Position numbers and translations under genes: made by a program
Source of the DNA: Patiria miniata
Lineage: Eukaryota; Echinodermata; Asteroidea; Valvatida; Asterinidae
Direction: 5' to 3'
Assembly (NCBI RefSeq): GCF_015706575.1
Contig: NW_024037063.1
Location: 7,998,927-8,062,926 of the forward strand
DNA: 64,000 bases
In this document: in pieces, positions 1 to 9,221 of the stretch
How positions within the stretch are numbered: the first letter of the stretch is position 1
Layout: each line of letters starts with the position of its first letter
Notes under the pieces: model-generated
Seen by the model: the letters and a program-made list of their open reading frames with translations, nothing else
Databases searched by the model: none
What the model was told of the DNA's origin: nothing

Positions 1-132
1 GCTATTTGGTTTGCATAAAATTTAATTCAAAGGATTTTACCCAAATATCCTCGTGTCTGCTATATCTCAAATAGGCTAATGTTGACAGCTTCTCAACAAT
101 CTAGCGCACATTACAAACTTGTTTCGGTTTCC
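1..132. other. Flank left of the foldback element, no gene seen
   Basis: Short AT-rich stretch before the first element. It ends in GTTTCC at 127-132. The same six bases recur at 9216-9221 just beyond the right end of the foldback element, so this is probably the left copy of a target-site duplication. Confidence 0.5.
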
Positions 133-605
133 TATGGTGGCTTTAAAGGGATATCGCACATATATATTGACGCCAATATTGACGCCAATATTCACGACAT
201 GGCCCCCATGTCACAAATATTGACGCCAATATTGACGCCAATATTCACGACATGGAGCCAAGTCGCAAATATTGACGCCAATATTGACGCCAATATTCAC
301 GACATGGACCCAAGTCGCAAATACTGACGCCAATATTGACGCCAATATTCACGACATGGACCCAAGTCGCAAATATTGACGCCAATATTGACGCCAATAT
401 TCACGACATGAACCGAAGTCGCAAATATTGACGCCAATATTGACGCCAATATTCACGACATGGTCTCCCAGTCGCAAATATTGACGCCAATATTGACGCC
501 AATATTCACGACATGAACCCAAGTCGCAAATAAACGGACGCCAATATTGACGCCAATATTCACGACTTGGCCCAAGTCGCAAACCCACTCAGGCGTGAAT
601 TTTTT
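133..605. repeat. Left arm of foldback element, 52-bp tandem repeats
   Basis: About eight tandem units of 52 bp. Each contains TTCACGACATGG, then CCAAGTCGCA, then two copies of AATATTGACGCC. The word TTCACG recurs near 191, 244, 296, 348 and 400. The units are nearly identical, so the array is either young or homogenised. Open frames through the array result from its regular period and are not genes. Confidence 0.9.
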
Positions 606-1013
606 TCACAGCAACTTGGGGTGTCCATTACCCACACAGTCTGGCACCCAGACACACCTATCTATGGCTGAACGTTCGTCGTGAGGCGCAGCGCGAGCCA
701 TGGATGTACCTGTACATTGGACGCAAGGTGACCGTTTTAGCCGATTTTCGGCTAACTTTGAGAGAATTTTTGTAAGAAACGAGAGTTTGACAGAAAATTT
801 GACAGAATGGATTTTGGGGGGCAGATTTCTGGCACTGGCAATTCTGCAAAAATGGTTGTCAATTTGATTTGATGAGAACAGCAAATTTGAACAAAAACTT
901 AACAGCAAATTTGAACAGCAAATTTGAACAAAAAATGGTACATATATTGTTTAAAAAAGCTTCTATCCTTTCAAAGAAACCCTGGCATAATGGGACAGGT
1001 TGGCTGGTCTAGG
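606..1013. other. Left part of the foldback loop, no gene seen
   Basis: Unique-looking DNA between the left arm and the nested hAT-like element. Short iterations of AACAGCAAATTTG occur near 880-930. I find no coding signal with domain content. Confidence 0.4.
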
Positions 1014-2115
1014 CAAATACTTTTCGCAAAGTTGCGCTTTTAATTTTTGGGACTCGATCGAGTCTTTTTAGCCTTCGCTCGAGTCGAGTCGAGTCTTCTG
1101 ATGAGGAACGAGTCGAGTCATTTGCTTGCAGTGACTCGAGTCGAGTCGAGTCATTTGCTCGCAGTGACTCGAGTCGAGTCGAGTCATTTACCTTTAGGGA
1201 CTTGAGTCGAGTAACCAAAAATTGTGACTCGAGTCGGACTCGAGTCAAGTAACCAAAAATTGTGACTCGAGTCGGACTCGAGTCGGACTCGACTGTCGTT
1301 GACTCGAGTCATTACAACTTTGTAATGACTCGAGTCAATGACTCGACTCGAGTCCGACTCGAGTCACAATTTTTGGTGATTCGACTCGACTCGAGTCCCT
1401 AAGGGTAAATGACTCGACTTGACACGAGTCACTGCAAGCAAATGACTCAAGACGACTCAAGTCCCTCATCAGAAGACTCGACTCGACTCAAGCGAAGGCT
1501 AATCGAGTCCCAAAAATAAAAAGCGCAACTTTGCGAAAAGTATTTGCAATGACGGTGCAAAATTTATGCTCACTTTACTTTGCGAATAGCAGTCATGTAC
1601 AAATATACGAGTGTCACAGACTCCAACCTAATTTGGTTCTAGAATGCACAAATTACTATCATGTACAAATATACGAGTGTCACAGACTCCAACCTAATTT
1701 GGTTCTAGAATGCACAAATTACTATCATGTACAAATATACGAGTGTCACAGACTCCAACCTAATTTGGTTCTAGAATGCACAAATTACTATCCGGGAACC
1801 AGATTTGTAAACACATTTTCTAATTCGCTGTTTCATCGTTGGTTTTGGGCGATTTCTTATAAAGCTTTTGGATTGGAACGCTCGCTTAAGTTAATGGCCT
1901 CCTTTTATAAATTTTGGTATACATAGTGTTCAAATAATCGTGACTCGGACTGACTCGAGCTAAATATTTGACTCGACTCGACTCGACTCGACCTTTTGAC
2001 CTAATGACTCGACTCGATTCGAGTCACTTCTTTAAAATGATTCGACTCGAGTCACTTCTTTAAAATGACTCGACTCAACTCGAGTCACAAAAATCAGTGA
2101 CTCGTTACAACTCTG
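1014..2115. mobile_element. hAT-like non-autonomous element with GACTCGAGTC repeats
   Basis: The right end reads GTTACAACTCTG, a hAT-type terminus, and GGTCTAGG follows at 2116-2123. The same eight bases stand at 1006-1013, as expected for an 8-bp hAT target duplication. The left tip does not carry the matching CAGAGTTG, so it may be lost. Inside, 1014-1290 and about 1300-1550 form an imperfect inverted repeat rich in GACTCGAGTC. More such repeats lie at 1940-2110. No transposase is visible. Confidence 0.55.
1593..1790. repeat. Three tandem copies of a 66-bp unit
   Basis: Units at 1593-1658, 1659-1724 and 1725-1790 look identical; each starts TCATGTACAAATATACGAG. Because 66 is a multiple of 3, an open frame runs through as three 22-residue repeats. 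I regard that frame as a by-product of the array inside a transposon. Confidence 0.9.
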
Positions 2116-2123
2116 GGTCTAGG

Positions 2124-2518
2124 TGCTGAAGTTCACTGGAAACGTCGTCGTGGCCGGATCCCCGTTTTGCCCGAAATTAACGGGATAATTTCATAACATC
2201 TTTATGTGACTATAGATTGTTTATAATGTGAGTTGAACCTTAATTAAGGTAATACTACCAATCTACATGTGATTTTAAGTGTTTATAGTGTATTTCGAGT
2301 AATTCTGGGGAATTTGGCAGATTTTTGATAAATCTGACAGATTTTTTATGTGCATTTAACACAATTTGGCTCTGACCTTACGGTCGCACTTTTGGGACGT
2401 CCGTGTCCTTGCAGCGAAGGAAGTTCGCGCTAACACAAACACAATATTAAAACGTGTGTGCTGTAGAGTAGGTTGCGCCAGACAAGTTGCTTGAATCGCT
2501 ACCTAGGTTGCTAAAAAA
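2124..2518. other. Right part of the foldback loop, no gene seen
   Basis: Non-repetitive DNA between the hAT-like element and the right arm. No domain-bearing frame and no RNA gene is recognised. Confidence 0.4.
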
Positions 2519-2794
2519 AGAGAGAATATTCACGCTGAGTGGGTTTGCGACTTGGGCCATGTCGTGAATATTGGCGTCAATATTGGCGTCAATATTTGCG
2601 ACATGGAGACCATGTCGTGAATATTGGCGTGAATACTGGCGCAAATATTTGCTACATGGAGGCTATGTCGTGAATATTGGCGTCAATTTTGGCGTCAATA
2701 TTTGCGACTTGGAGACCATGTCGTGAATATTGGCGTCAATATCGGCGTCAATATTTGCGACTTGGGTTCATGTCGTGAATATTGGCGTCAATAT
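2519..2794. repeat. Right foldback arm, part before the gypsy insertion
   Basis: This is the reverse complement of the left-arm 52-bp units: CATGTCGTGAATATTGGCG alternates with GCGACTTGG blocks. The array stops at the AATAT (2790-2794) duplicated by the gypsy insertion and resumes at 8925. About 276 bp here plus about 286 bp after the insertion give the original arm. Confidence 0.85.
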
Positions 2795-2954
2795 TGTTGT
2801 AATATTAATGTGGAACTACATATTCATATTGTGCGCACAGCCCATGAACACAGTGTGTGTAATGTGGCTATACTCTTGTTGCATCATGGCGGAATAAACG
2901 CACTACGTCCAAGTGCCTGGGAACCTGAACAAACCTTGTCATGCTATCACTACA
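2795..2954 (+). repeat. 5' LTR of the gypsy element
   Basis: The 160-bp LTR begins TGTTGTAATATT and ends ATCACTACA, giving the usual TG...CA ends. An AATAAA polyadenylation-type hexamer lies at 2893-2898. It is nearly identical to the copy at 8765-8924. Confidence 0.95.
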
Positions 2955-2967
2955 TGGTGGCAGCGGT
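2955..2967 (+). promoter_or_regulatory. Primer binding site, tRNA-Leu type
   Basis: TGGTGGCAGCGGT directly follows the 5' LTR. It is complementary to the 3' end of animal tRNA-Leu of the AAG/TAG type (…CCGCTGCCA plus CCA), recalled from known tRNA sequences. Minus-strand synthesis would be primed here. Confidence 0.75.
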
Positions 2968-3584
2968 AGTGGACACTGAAATGCGGCACATACGCCGCGA
3001 CCAGGCATCGTGCTAGCTAAACGCCAAACGCCTGCGAAAGACCGCCACGGACAGAGCACGGATCGATGTCCAGCAGCCGACATCGACAGCGATCGGACTG
3101 AGCCGACACTGCACGCGAAGAGCCCCGTTCACCAGCGGCCAACGTGACGCGTGATAGCCTATACGCGCCAGCCCACACTGTACCCGCAACGACCACAGAC
3201 TGGCCGGAAGCGACCCAGTTTTCCCGTTCAGTTTATCAGGGGAAATTTGCCGCATAGCACATATCGTAAATGTACATGTGCTGAGGGACCGAGTCAGCGT
3301 ATGCAATCGACAGTCACGGACAGAGGACAGGGCGATTGTAAGTGTTTTGTCCGAACCTTTTGATTGACAAAGTATCACTGAGTGTACATGCCGTACATAA
3401 CTTTGCGTTTTGCATGTGAACGCCATTGACTTGTGTGCAGCTTGTTGATAAAAGCAGTTCCGGCGAGCCATACCCTGGAACTACCCCTGCGCACACGCTT
3501 ATCGGGATTTGACCTTTGACCTCACCTGAGGCGAACCACGGCCGAACCAGTCATATTGTTCCGCCGATTAACGCTGCAGCTTGC

Positions 3585-3945
3585 AAACAGCTGGATCTAC
3601 CGGAAAACAGCTGGACATACCGTAAAATAGCCGGATCTACTGGAAAACAGCCGGATCTACCGGGAAACAGCCGGATCCACCGGAAATCAGCAGGATCTAC
3701 CGGAAAACAGCCGAATCCACCGGAAATCAGCAGGATCTACCGGAAAACAGCCGGATCTACCGGAAACGGCCGGATCTACCGCAGGACTTACCGGGATACA
3801 GCAGGACCTACCGGACAACAGCAAGATCTACCGGAAAACAGCCGGATCTACCGGAAACGGCCGGATCTACCGCAGGACTTACCGGAATACAGCAGGACCT
3901 ACCGGACAACAGCCGGATCTACCGGAAAACAGCTGGATCTGCAGG
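3585..3945 (+). repeat. Short tandem repeats in the gypsy leader
   Basis: About fifteen degenerate units of roughly 22-24 bp with the core GGATCTACCGGAAAACAGC lie between the primer site and the gag start. An uninterrupted frame (3516-3974) crosses the array and would give a repetitive Lys/Gly/Ser/Thr/Pro peptide. I see no domain in it, so a leader peptide is possible but unsupported. Confidence 0.8.
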
Positions 3946-4234
3946 AGTGCTGGAACCACACAACAGCAACCTGAACTATTGGACAGTATTGATCGACTGG
4001 ACTGATTTTTTCCAAACAATACTGCATGCCAGACTCAAACTGAACTTTACTTACATTGTATCTTGGTTTATATAATGATATACTGGTGTTAAGTATTGCA
4101 TCACATTGCCATAAATTGTTTGTGTCTTTATATGCCCATTGTTTAAAAGGTAATATATAGTACCAATATTATCTCACCTGTATACTTACCATTATAGTGG
4201 ATTCCCCACAGGCACAGCCCGTCCCTTGTTAACC

Positions 4235-7200
4235 ATGGCCACAAAATTCCCCGAAATGCAGTGGGATGCCAGTGATCTGGCAGAAGAATTTAAGATTTTC
4301 CGACAGAGAATTGAATTATGTCTTGCTGACCAAGATATCACAGACCAAGCCAAACAAGCAGTCAAAATCAAGATAGCCGTTGGAAAAGAGGGTCTAAGGA
4401 AAATCAATGCCTCCAGCCTGACTGAAGATGAGCAGCGCGACCCATCCAAGCTGTGGGATTTGTTTGAAAAACAACTCAAGGTGAAGCTAAACTTCAGGAT
4501 CCACCGCTTGGAACTGATGCGTTACCGACAAAAGCCCAAAGAACACCTGGATGAGTTCGTCAACAGGTGCCGAGCGAAGGCTGTTGAATGTCAATTTACT
4601 GTGGAGGAACTCACTGAACGAGTAGTTGAACTCGTGATAGCCTCTACACCCTCCGAGTCCTTCCAAAAGGATCTGCTTGACAGACCCATTGGCTACAGCA
4701 TTGACGAAATGCTCATCGAAGGGCGGAAGTATGAAGCCATCGTTGCCGGCAAGCAAAGTTTACAGTCCATGGAGACCGGTGGGGCGTCAGTGAACGCCAT
4801 ATGGTCCAAGAGTCGAGCTTGTCGAAACTGTGGGTTATCACACCCACCCAGACGGTGCCCCGCATACCATGATACCTGCAAGGCCTGTGGAGCGAAAGGG
4901 CACTGGTCCAAGTGTTGCAGAAAGACGAGAGCTAGAAGCAGACAACGCAGAGGATCCAAGTCACCACGGAGAAGACGCAGTCCCTCCGGGGAGAGACGAC
5001 GCAGTCCCTCCAGGGATAGAAGGCCCCAACAACGAAAGCCCAAGGGCCGAAAAAAGGATGAATCATCGACACCAAACACTACTGAGCAGGAGACAGATGT
5101 CCATCAGTTAGAATACACGGACAATGCGTACGAGGAAGTGTTCCACGTTGTCACTGTCCCAGACTTCCACAAGAAGAACGATAACACGGGTAACGAAGCC
5201 TACAGGATGCTTGATGTGGTTTGCCCTGACCTTGAAGGCAAGCACCGCCTTAAAGTCAAGATAGACACCGGAGCTGGAGGTAACACACTTCCACTCAGAA
5301 CCATACGACAGATGTATGGAGACACTTGGAGATCCCAAGTCAAACCGGTGACAACCAAGTTAACCGCATATAATGGAACACCGATACCCTGTCTGGGCAG
5401 CATCAATTTGCTCTGCAGATACCAAGATCCTACATGGTCAGAGAACAGATTCTACGTCGTCGACGTCACAGGCCCAGTGATTGCAGGTCTGCCCATGTGC
5501 CGTGACATGGGAGTCGTGACGATACATGCTGCCAGACTGACGTCAGTACAATCAATTGAGCAGCTGATGGAGGCGTATCCAGATCAGTTTGACACCATTG
5601 GAAGTTTCAAACGAAGGGCGACATTGTACCTCAAAGAAGATGCGGTACCCCATATTGACCCACCCAGAAAATACAGTGTGCACCTCAAACCAAAGTTGAA
5701 AGTGGAAATTGACAAGATGGAGGCGCTGGGGGTAATCAGGAGAGTGGCGCATCACACAGACTGGTGCAGTTCAATCACCACGAGCCTCAAGCAAGATGGT
5801 TCCATTCGTGTGTGCCTTGACCCCAAGCGTCTCAACCAAAGCCTGCGCAGGTGCCCCCACAAAATCCCTACGCTAGAGGAACTCAACCCAGAGTTTTCCC
5901 AAGCCAGAGTCTTCTCTAAACTTGATGCAAAGGCCGGTTATTGGGCCGTTCACCTTGACGAGAAGTCCCAGGAGCTCACCACCTTCCGGACGCCGTTCGG
6001 ACGGTATTGCTTCCAGCGTCTGCCATTTGGCCTCGCCATTAGCCAGGATATATTCCAGCAATGCATGGACGAGATAGTTGACCAAGTTCCCGGATGTGTC
6101 TGTATAGCTGACGACATAGTCGTTTACGGCCGTACTGACGAGGAACACGACGCCAACCTTAGGAACCTGTTCGAGGTTGCCGGACGTGAGGGTCTTGTAT
6201 TCAACAGCACCAAATGCAGGATTAAGACAAAGAAGATCAGTTTCTTCGGGTCCATATACTCTGACGTCGGGGTACAGCCAGACCCAGGGCGGGTTGAGGA
6301 CATACACAACCTCCCCACCCCCCAGGACAAGGAAGACCTCCAAAAATTCCTTGGTCTCATCACATATGTGTCTGCGTACATTCCCAACCTCGCAGACAAG
6401 GCAGCGATCCTCCGAGATCTTCTCAAGAAAAACATCCCTTTTGTGTGGCAGGAGGACCACCAAGCAGCGTTTGAGGCACTGAAGCTATCGATCACAGCGG
6501 ACGCATGCCTTCAGTACTACAACCCTGAGATGCCAACGGTACTTGAGGTTGACGCTTCACAGAAAGGGCTGGGAGCATGCCTCACTCAACATGGCAAGCC
6601 TATTGCCTTTGCATCCAAAAGTCTCTCACCGGCGCAGAAAAATTACTCCAATATAGAGAGAGAAACGCTGGCACTGGTGTTTGGCATAGCCCGTTTCCAC
6701 AACTACCTCTTCGGGAAGGAGTTTGTGGTATACTCAGATCACAAGCCGCTAGAAATGATCTGGAGGAAGCCCCTATCTAGTGCACCACCAAGGTTACAAC
6801 GCCTACTTATCAAAGTGCAAGGCTATAACTTCACCGTGCACTACAAGCCAGGACCGACAATGATCTTGTCCGACGCCTTGAGCAGACTGCCAAACCCGAA
6901 GAAGAACGAAGACATACACCTTGACCGACTGGTCGGTGGCATAGATGTCATTGAAGGACCAGAGCTCAAGCACATCGATCTCCTTCACTTTGGCCAGACT
7001 AAGCAGACCCAACTGCAGGTGCAGACCGCGCGTGACCCAACCCTGAGTTCCCTAACCCAAGTTATCTACGCCGGCTGGCCTGACGAAATCAAGGAGCTAC
7101 CCAGAGATCTAAGGCCATACTGGCCCTACAGAGATGAACTGGGAATATCCTGGGGTGTCATCTTCAAAGGGAAACAAGTAGTAATCCCTGATGATCTACG

Positions 7201-8305
7201 ACAAGACATCCTGGCCCAGCTCCACACGGGACACATGGGAATCGAGAAAACACGACGTTTGGCTCGAGAAACCGTGTACTGGCCAAACATCAGCCGTGAC
7301 ATCGACATTGCTGTAAGGGCATGTGAATACTGCCAAGAAAACCAACCAAAGCAGAAGAAGGAACCCCTCCATCCCCATGAGATCCCATCCACCCCATGGA
7401 CCAAGATAGGCACTGACCTGTTTGAAATAGGTGGAGATGACTTTCTTCTGATCATCGACTATACCTCGAAGTTCCCAGTCGTCCACAGGCTGCGAGATAC
7501 CAAGAGCGCAACGGTAGCTGGTGTGACATCCCGCACACTTGGCATGTTCGGAGCGCCAGCAGAAATAATATCGGACAATGGCCCACAGTTCGTTGGAGCG
7601 CCGTACCAGGACATGTGTGCTTCGTGGGGCATAAGTCACATCACATCTTCACCTCGATACCCACAATCCAACGGTTTCGTGGAACGTGCAGTGCGGACGG
7701 TCAAGACACTCATAAAGAGATGCCAAAAGTCGAAGCAGAATGTTGATAAAGCACTTCTGAACTTGCGAGCTACTCCCATTGATTCCAAACTGCCGTCTCC
7801 TGCCGAGATTCTGTTTGGCAGGCCACCTTGCACAAGCTTGCCAAGCCGCCGCCCATACACTGAGGCACGACACGAGGAAATGAAGGATGCCCACGACAAG
7901 AGGCGTGACCGAATGAAAGCAGATTACGACAGGAGATACTCAGCCAATGAGCTCCCACCTCTCCATGTTGGGCAGAAGGTCCGGATTCTTGATCAGGATT
8001 CTCGGGCTTGGCTGCCAGGCGAGGTGACAACCGTGTGTAGAGAGCCGAGGTCGTATAAAGTCGCCACCCCAAACGGTAGCATATTGAGACGTACTCGATC
8101 CCACCTCAGAGAGATGACAGATTCACGACACTCTATCACTCCCAAGCGTGTCAGATTTGCAGACACTGAGAAAACCAAAGACCTCAGTAAGCAGCACAAA
8201 CTCCCAAATCATAGCAACAACGCAGCTAGGGCAACCGGAGATACTCCACAGACCACAAGGTCAGGCCGAGTAATTCGCAGACCAGTGCGATACATCCAGC
8301 AATAA
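4235..8305 (+). CDS. gag-pol polyprotein of the Ty3/gypsy element
   Basis: One 1356-residue frame; the ATG at 4235 lies in a good context (ACCATGG). Approximate domain order: gag region 1-190; two CCHC-type zinc knuckles near 196-230; basic Arg/Ser stretch 230-280; aspartic protease with IDTGAG near 342; reverse transcriptase 490-690 with KLDAKAGYWAV near 560 and IADDIVVYG near 625; RNase H starting at LEVDAS near 769; integrase zinc finger (HTGH…CEYC) 997-1032; integrase core with TDLFE near 1058, SDNGPQF near 1112 and NGFVERAV near 1146. The product would copy the element's RNA and integrate the cDNA. No chromodomain or envelope is seen. It looks whole. Confidence 0.95.
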   Translation: MATKFPEMQWDASDLAEEFKIFRQRIELCLADQDITDQAKQAVKIKIAVGKEGLRKINASSLTEDEQRDPSKLWDLFEKQLKVKLNFRIHRLELMRYRQKPKEHLDEFVNRCRAKAVECQFTVEELTERVVELVIASTPSESFQKDLLDRPIGYSIDEMLIEGRKYEAIVAGKQSLQSMETGGASVNAIWSKSRACRNCGLSHPPRRCPAYHDTCKACGAKGHWSKCCRKTRARSRQRRGSKSPRRRRSPSGERRRSPSRDRRPQQRKPKGRKKDESSTPNTTEQETDVHQLEYTDNAYEEVFHVVTVPDFHKKNDNTGNEAYRMLDVVCPDLEGKHRLKVKIDTGAGGNTLPLRTIRQMYGDTWRSQVKPVTTKLTAYNGTPIPCLGSINLLCRYQDPTWSENRFYVVDVTGPVIAGLPMCRDMGVVTIHAARLTSVQSIEQLMEAYPDQFDTIGSFKRRATLYLKEDAVPHIDPPRKYSVHLKPKLKVEIDKMEALGVIRRVAHHTDWCSSITTSLKQDGSIRVCLDPKRLNQSLRRCPHKIPTLEELNPEFSQARVFSKLDAKAGYWAVHLDEKSQELTTFRTPFGRYCFQRLPFGLAISQDIFQQCMDEIVDQVPGCVCIADDIVVYGRTDEEHDANLRNLFEVAGREGLVFNSTKCRIKTKKISFFGSIYSDVGVQPDPGRVEDIHNLPTPQDKEDLQKFLGLITYVSAYIPNLADKAAILRDLLKKNIPFVWQEDHQAAFEALKLSITADACLQYYNPEMPTVLEVDASQKGLGACLTQHGKPIAFASKSLSPAQKNYSNIERETLALVFGIARFHNYLFGKEFVVYSDHKPLEMIWRKPLSSAPPRLQRLLIKVQGYNFTVHYKPGPTMILSDALSRLPNPKKNEDIHLDRLVGGIDVIEGPELKHIDLLHFGQTKQTQLQVQTARDPTLSSLTQVIYAGWPDEIKELPRDLRPYWPYRDELGISWGVIFKGKQVVIPDDLRQDILAQLHTGHMGIEKTRRLARETVYWPNISRDIDIAVRACEYCQENQPKQKKEPLHPHEIPSTPWTKIGTDLFEIGGDDFLLIIDYTSKFPVVHRLRDTKSATVAGVTSRTLGMFGAPAEIISDNGPQFVGAPYQDMCASWGISHITSSPRYPQSNGFVERAVRTVKTLIKRCQKSKQNVDKALLNLRATPIDSKLPSPAEILFGRPPCTSLPSRRPYTEARHEEMKDAHDKRRDRMKADYDRRYSANELPPLHVGQKVRILDQDSRAWLPGEVTTVCREPRSYKVATPNGSILRRTRSHLREMTDSRHSITPKRVRFADTEKTKDLSKQHKLPNHSNNAARATGDTPQTTRSGRVIRRPVRYIQQ

Positions 8306-8751
8306 GGCCATCTTACCCAATATACCCCAAGCCCATGACAATATCATACTTGCAGAGTGTTCATTGTTTAAACGTTTTTCAAGTTGTTTTATCTAAACTT
8401 TTGATTACTTAAACGACTGAGGGTAGTTAACCTCAAGAATTTGATGAGGATGAAAGTTTGACTAGCATGTAACCCTTCGATATAACGTTAAATCATAGAC
8501 CTGTTACTTGGAGTTACAGTTGAAGAGTTTTAATAGTTACATGTTAAGAGTTTTTGATGTTTAGAGCCGTTTATAGAAGTTCAAGTTCCAGCCCACCAGA
8601 AACATGTGAAGACATTAGAAATTAGAGACGCAACACAATTAGTTGTTATTTACCCATCATTTTTATTCAGTAACTTACCACATTAACACATTAACTTTCA
8701 ACCTGTGCGGAAAGTTGTCTAGTAAATGTTAGAATCCAACATTGTACTTTC
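8306..8751 (+). other. 3' non-coding part of the gypsy element
   Basis: AT-rich stretch between the pol stop codon and the purine tract. No further frame and no envelope-like sequence is recognised. Confidence 0.6.
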
Positions 8752-8764
8752 AAAGGGGGGAGGA
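8752..8764 (+). promoter_or_regulatory. Polypurine tract of the gypsy element
   Basis: AAAGGGGGGAGGA lies immediately before the 3' LTR, the standard place for plus-strand priming. Confidence 0.85.
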
Positions 8765-8924
8765 TGTTGTAATATTAATGTGGAACTACATATTCATATT
8801 GTGCGCACAGCGCATGAACACAGTGTGTGTAATGTGGCTATACTCTTGTTGCATCATGGCGGAATAAACGCACTACGTCCAAGTGCCTGGGAACCTGAAC
8901 AAACCTTGTCATGCTATCACTACA
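8765..8924 (+). repeat. 3' LTR of the gypsy element
   Basis: 160 bp with one difference from the 5' LTR. AATAAA lies at 8863-8868. It is followed directly by the AATAT duplication and then the resumed foldback repeats. Confidence 0.95.
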
Positions 8925-8929
8925 AATAT

Positions 8930-9215
8930 TGGCGTCAATATTTGCGACTTGGGTCCATGTCGTGAATATTGGCGTCAATATTGGCGCAAATATTTGCGAC
9001 TTGGAGACCATGTCGTGAATATTGGCGTCAATATTTGCGACTTGGAGACCATGTCGTAAATATTGGCGTCAATATTGGCGTAAATATTTGCGACTTGGGT
9101 CCATGTCGTGAATATTGGCGTCAATATTGGCGTCAATATTTGCGACTTGGCTCCATGTCGTGAATATTGGCGTCAATATTGGCGTCAATACGATGTCCCT
9201 TTAAAAGCCACCATA
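8930..9215. repeat. Right foldback arm, part after the gypsy insertion
   Basis: Resumes the inverted 52-bp repeats (GCGACTTGG, CATGTCGTGAATATTGGCG) and ends at the outer terminus CCTTTAAAAGCCACCATA. GTTTCC follows at 9216-9221. Confidence 0.85.
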
Positions 9216-9221
9216 GTTTCC

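Larger units (their letters stand above)
2795..8924 (+). mobile_element. Ty3/gypsy LTR retrotransposon, looks whole
   Basis: The 6130-bp element has two 160-bp LTRs, a tRNA-Leu-type primer site, a leader with short tandem repeats, one long gag-pol frame and a purine tract before the 3' LTR. The target duplication is AATAT (2790-2794 and 8925-8929), inside the 52-bp repeat array of the foldback arm. The LTRs differ at a single position, so insertion was recent. No envelope-like frame is visible. The single gag-pol frame and the RNase H-integrase sequence resemble Mag/K02A2.6-like gypsy lineages, which is an impression rather than a tree. It looks structurally whole, with no obvious breaks. Confidence 0.95.
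133..9215. mobile_element. Foldback-type DNA element with nested insertions
   Basis: The two ends are inverted copies. The left begins TATGGTGGCTTTAAAGGG and the right ends with its complement plus one extra A/T pair. GTTTCC (or GTTTCCT) flanks both sides as a direct repeat. Both arms consist of 52-bp repeats in opposite orientation, and their inner edges also match (CAAACCCACTCAG near 575-595 against the complement near 2535-2550). The loop, about 606-2518, shows no transposase. Long repeat-built arms around a short non-coding loop are typical of foldback (FB/Galileo-like) elements. Superfamily assignment is inference; a 6-7 bp duplication would fit several. A gypsy element was inserted later in the right arm and a hAT-like element sits in the loop. 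The element appears non-autonomous. Confidence 0.75.

Noticed and set aside
79-588. Repetitive Asn/Ile/Asp and Arg/Tyr/Trp frames in the foldback arms
   Set aside because: They run through the 52-bp repeats on both strands and reappear in the inverted arm; array by-products.
1531-1926. 131-codon frame with three identical 22-residue repeats
   Set aside because: Created by the 66-bp tandem array inside a hAT-like element; no domain and no sign of a gene around it.
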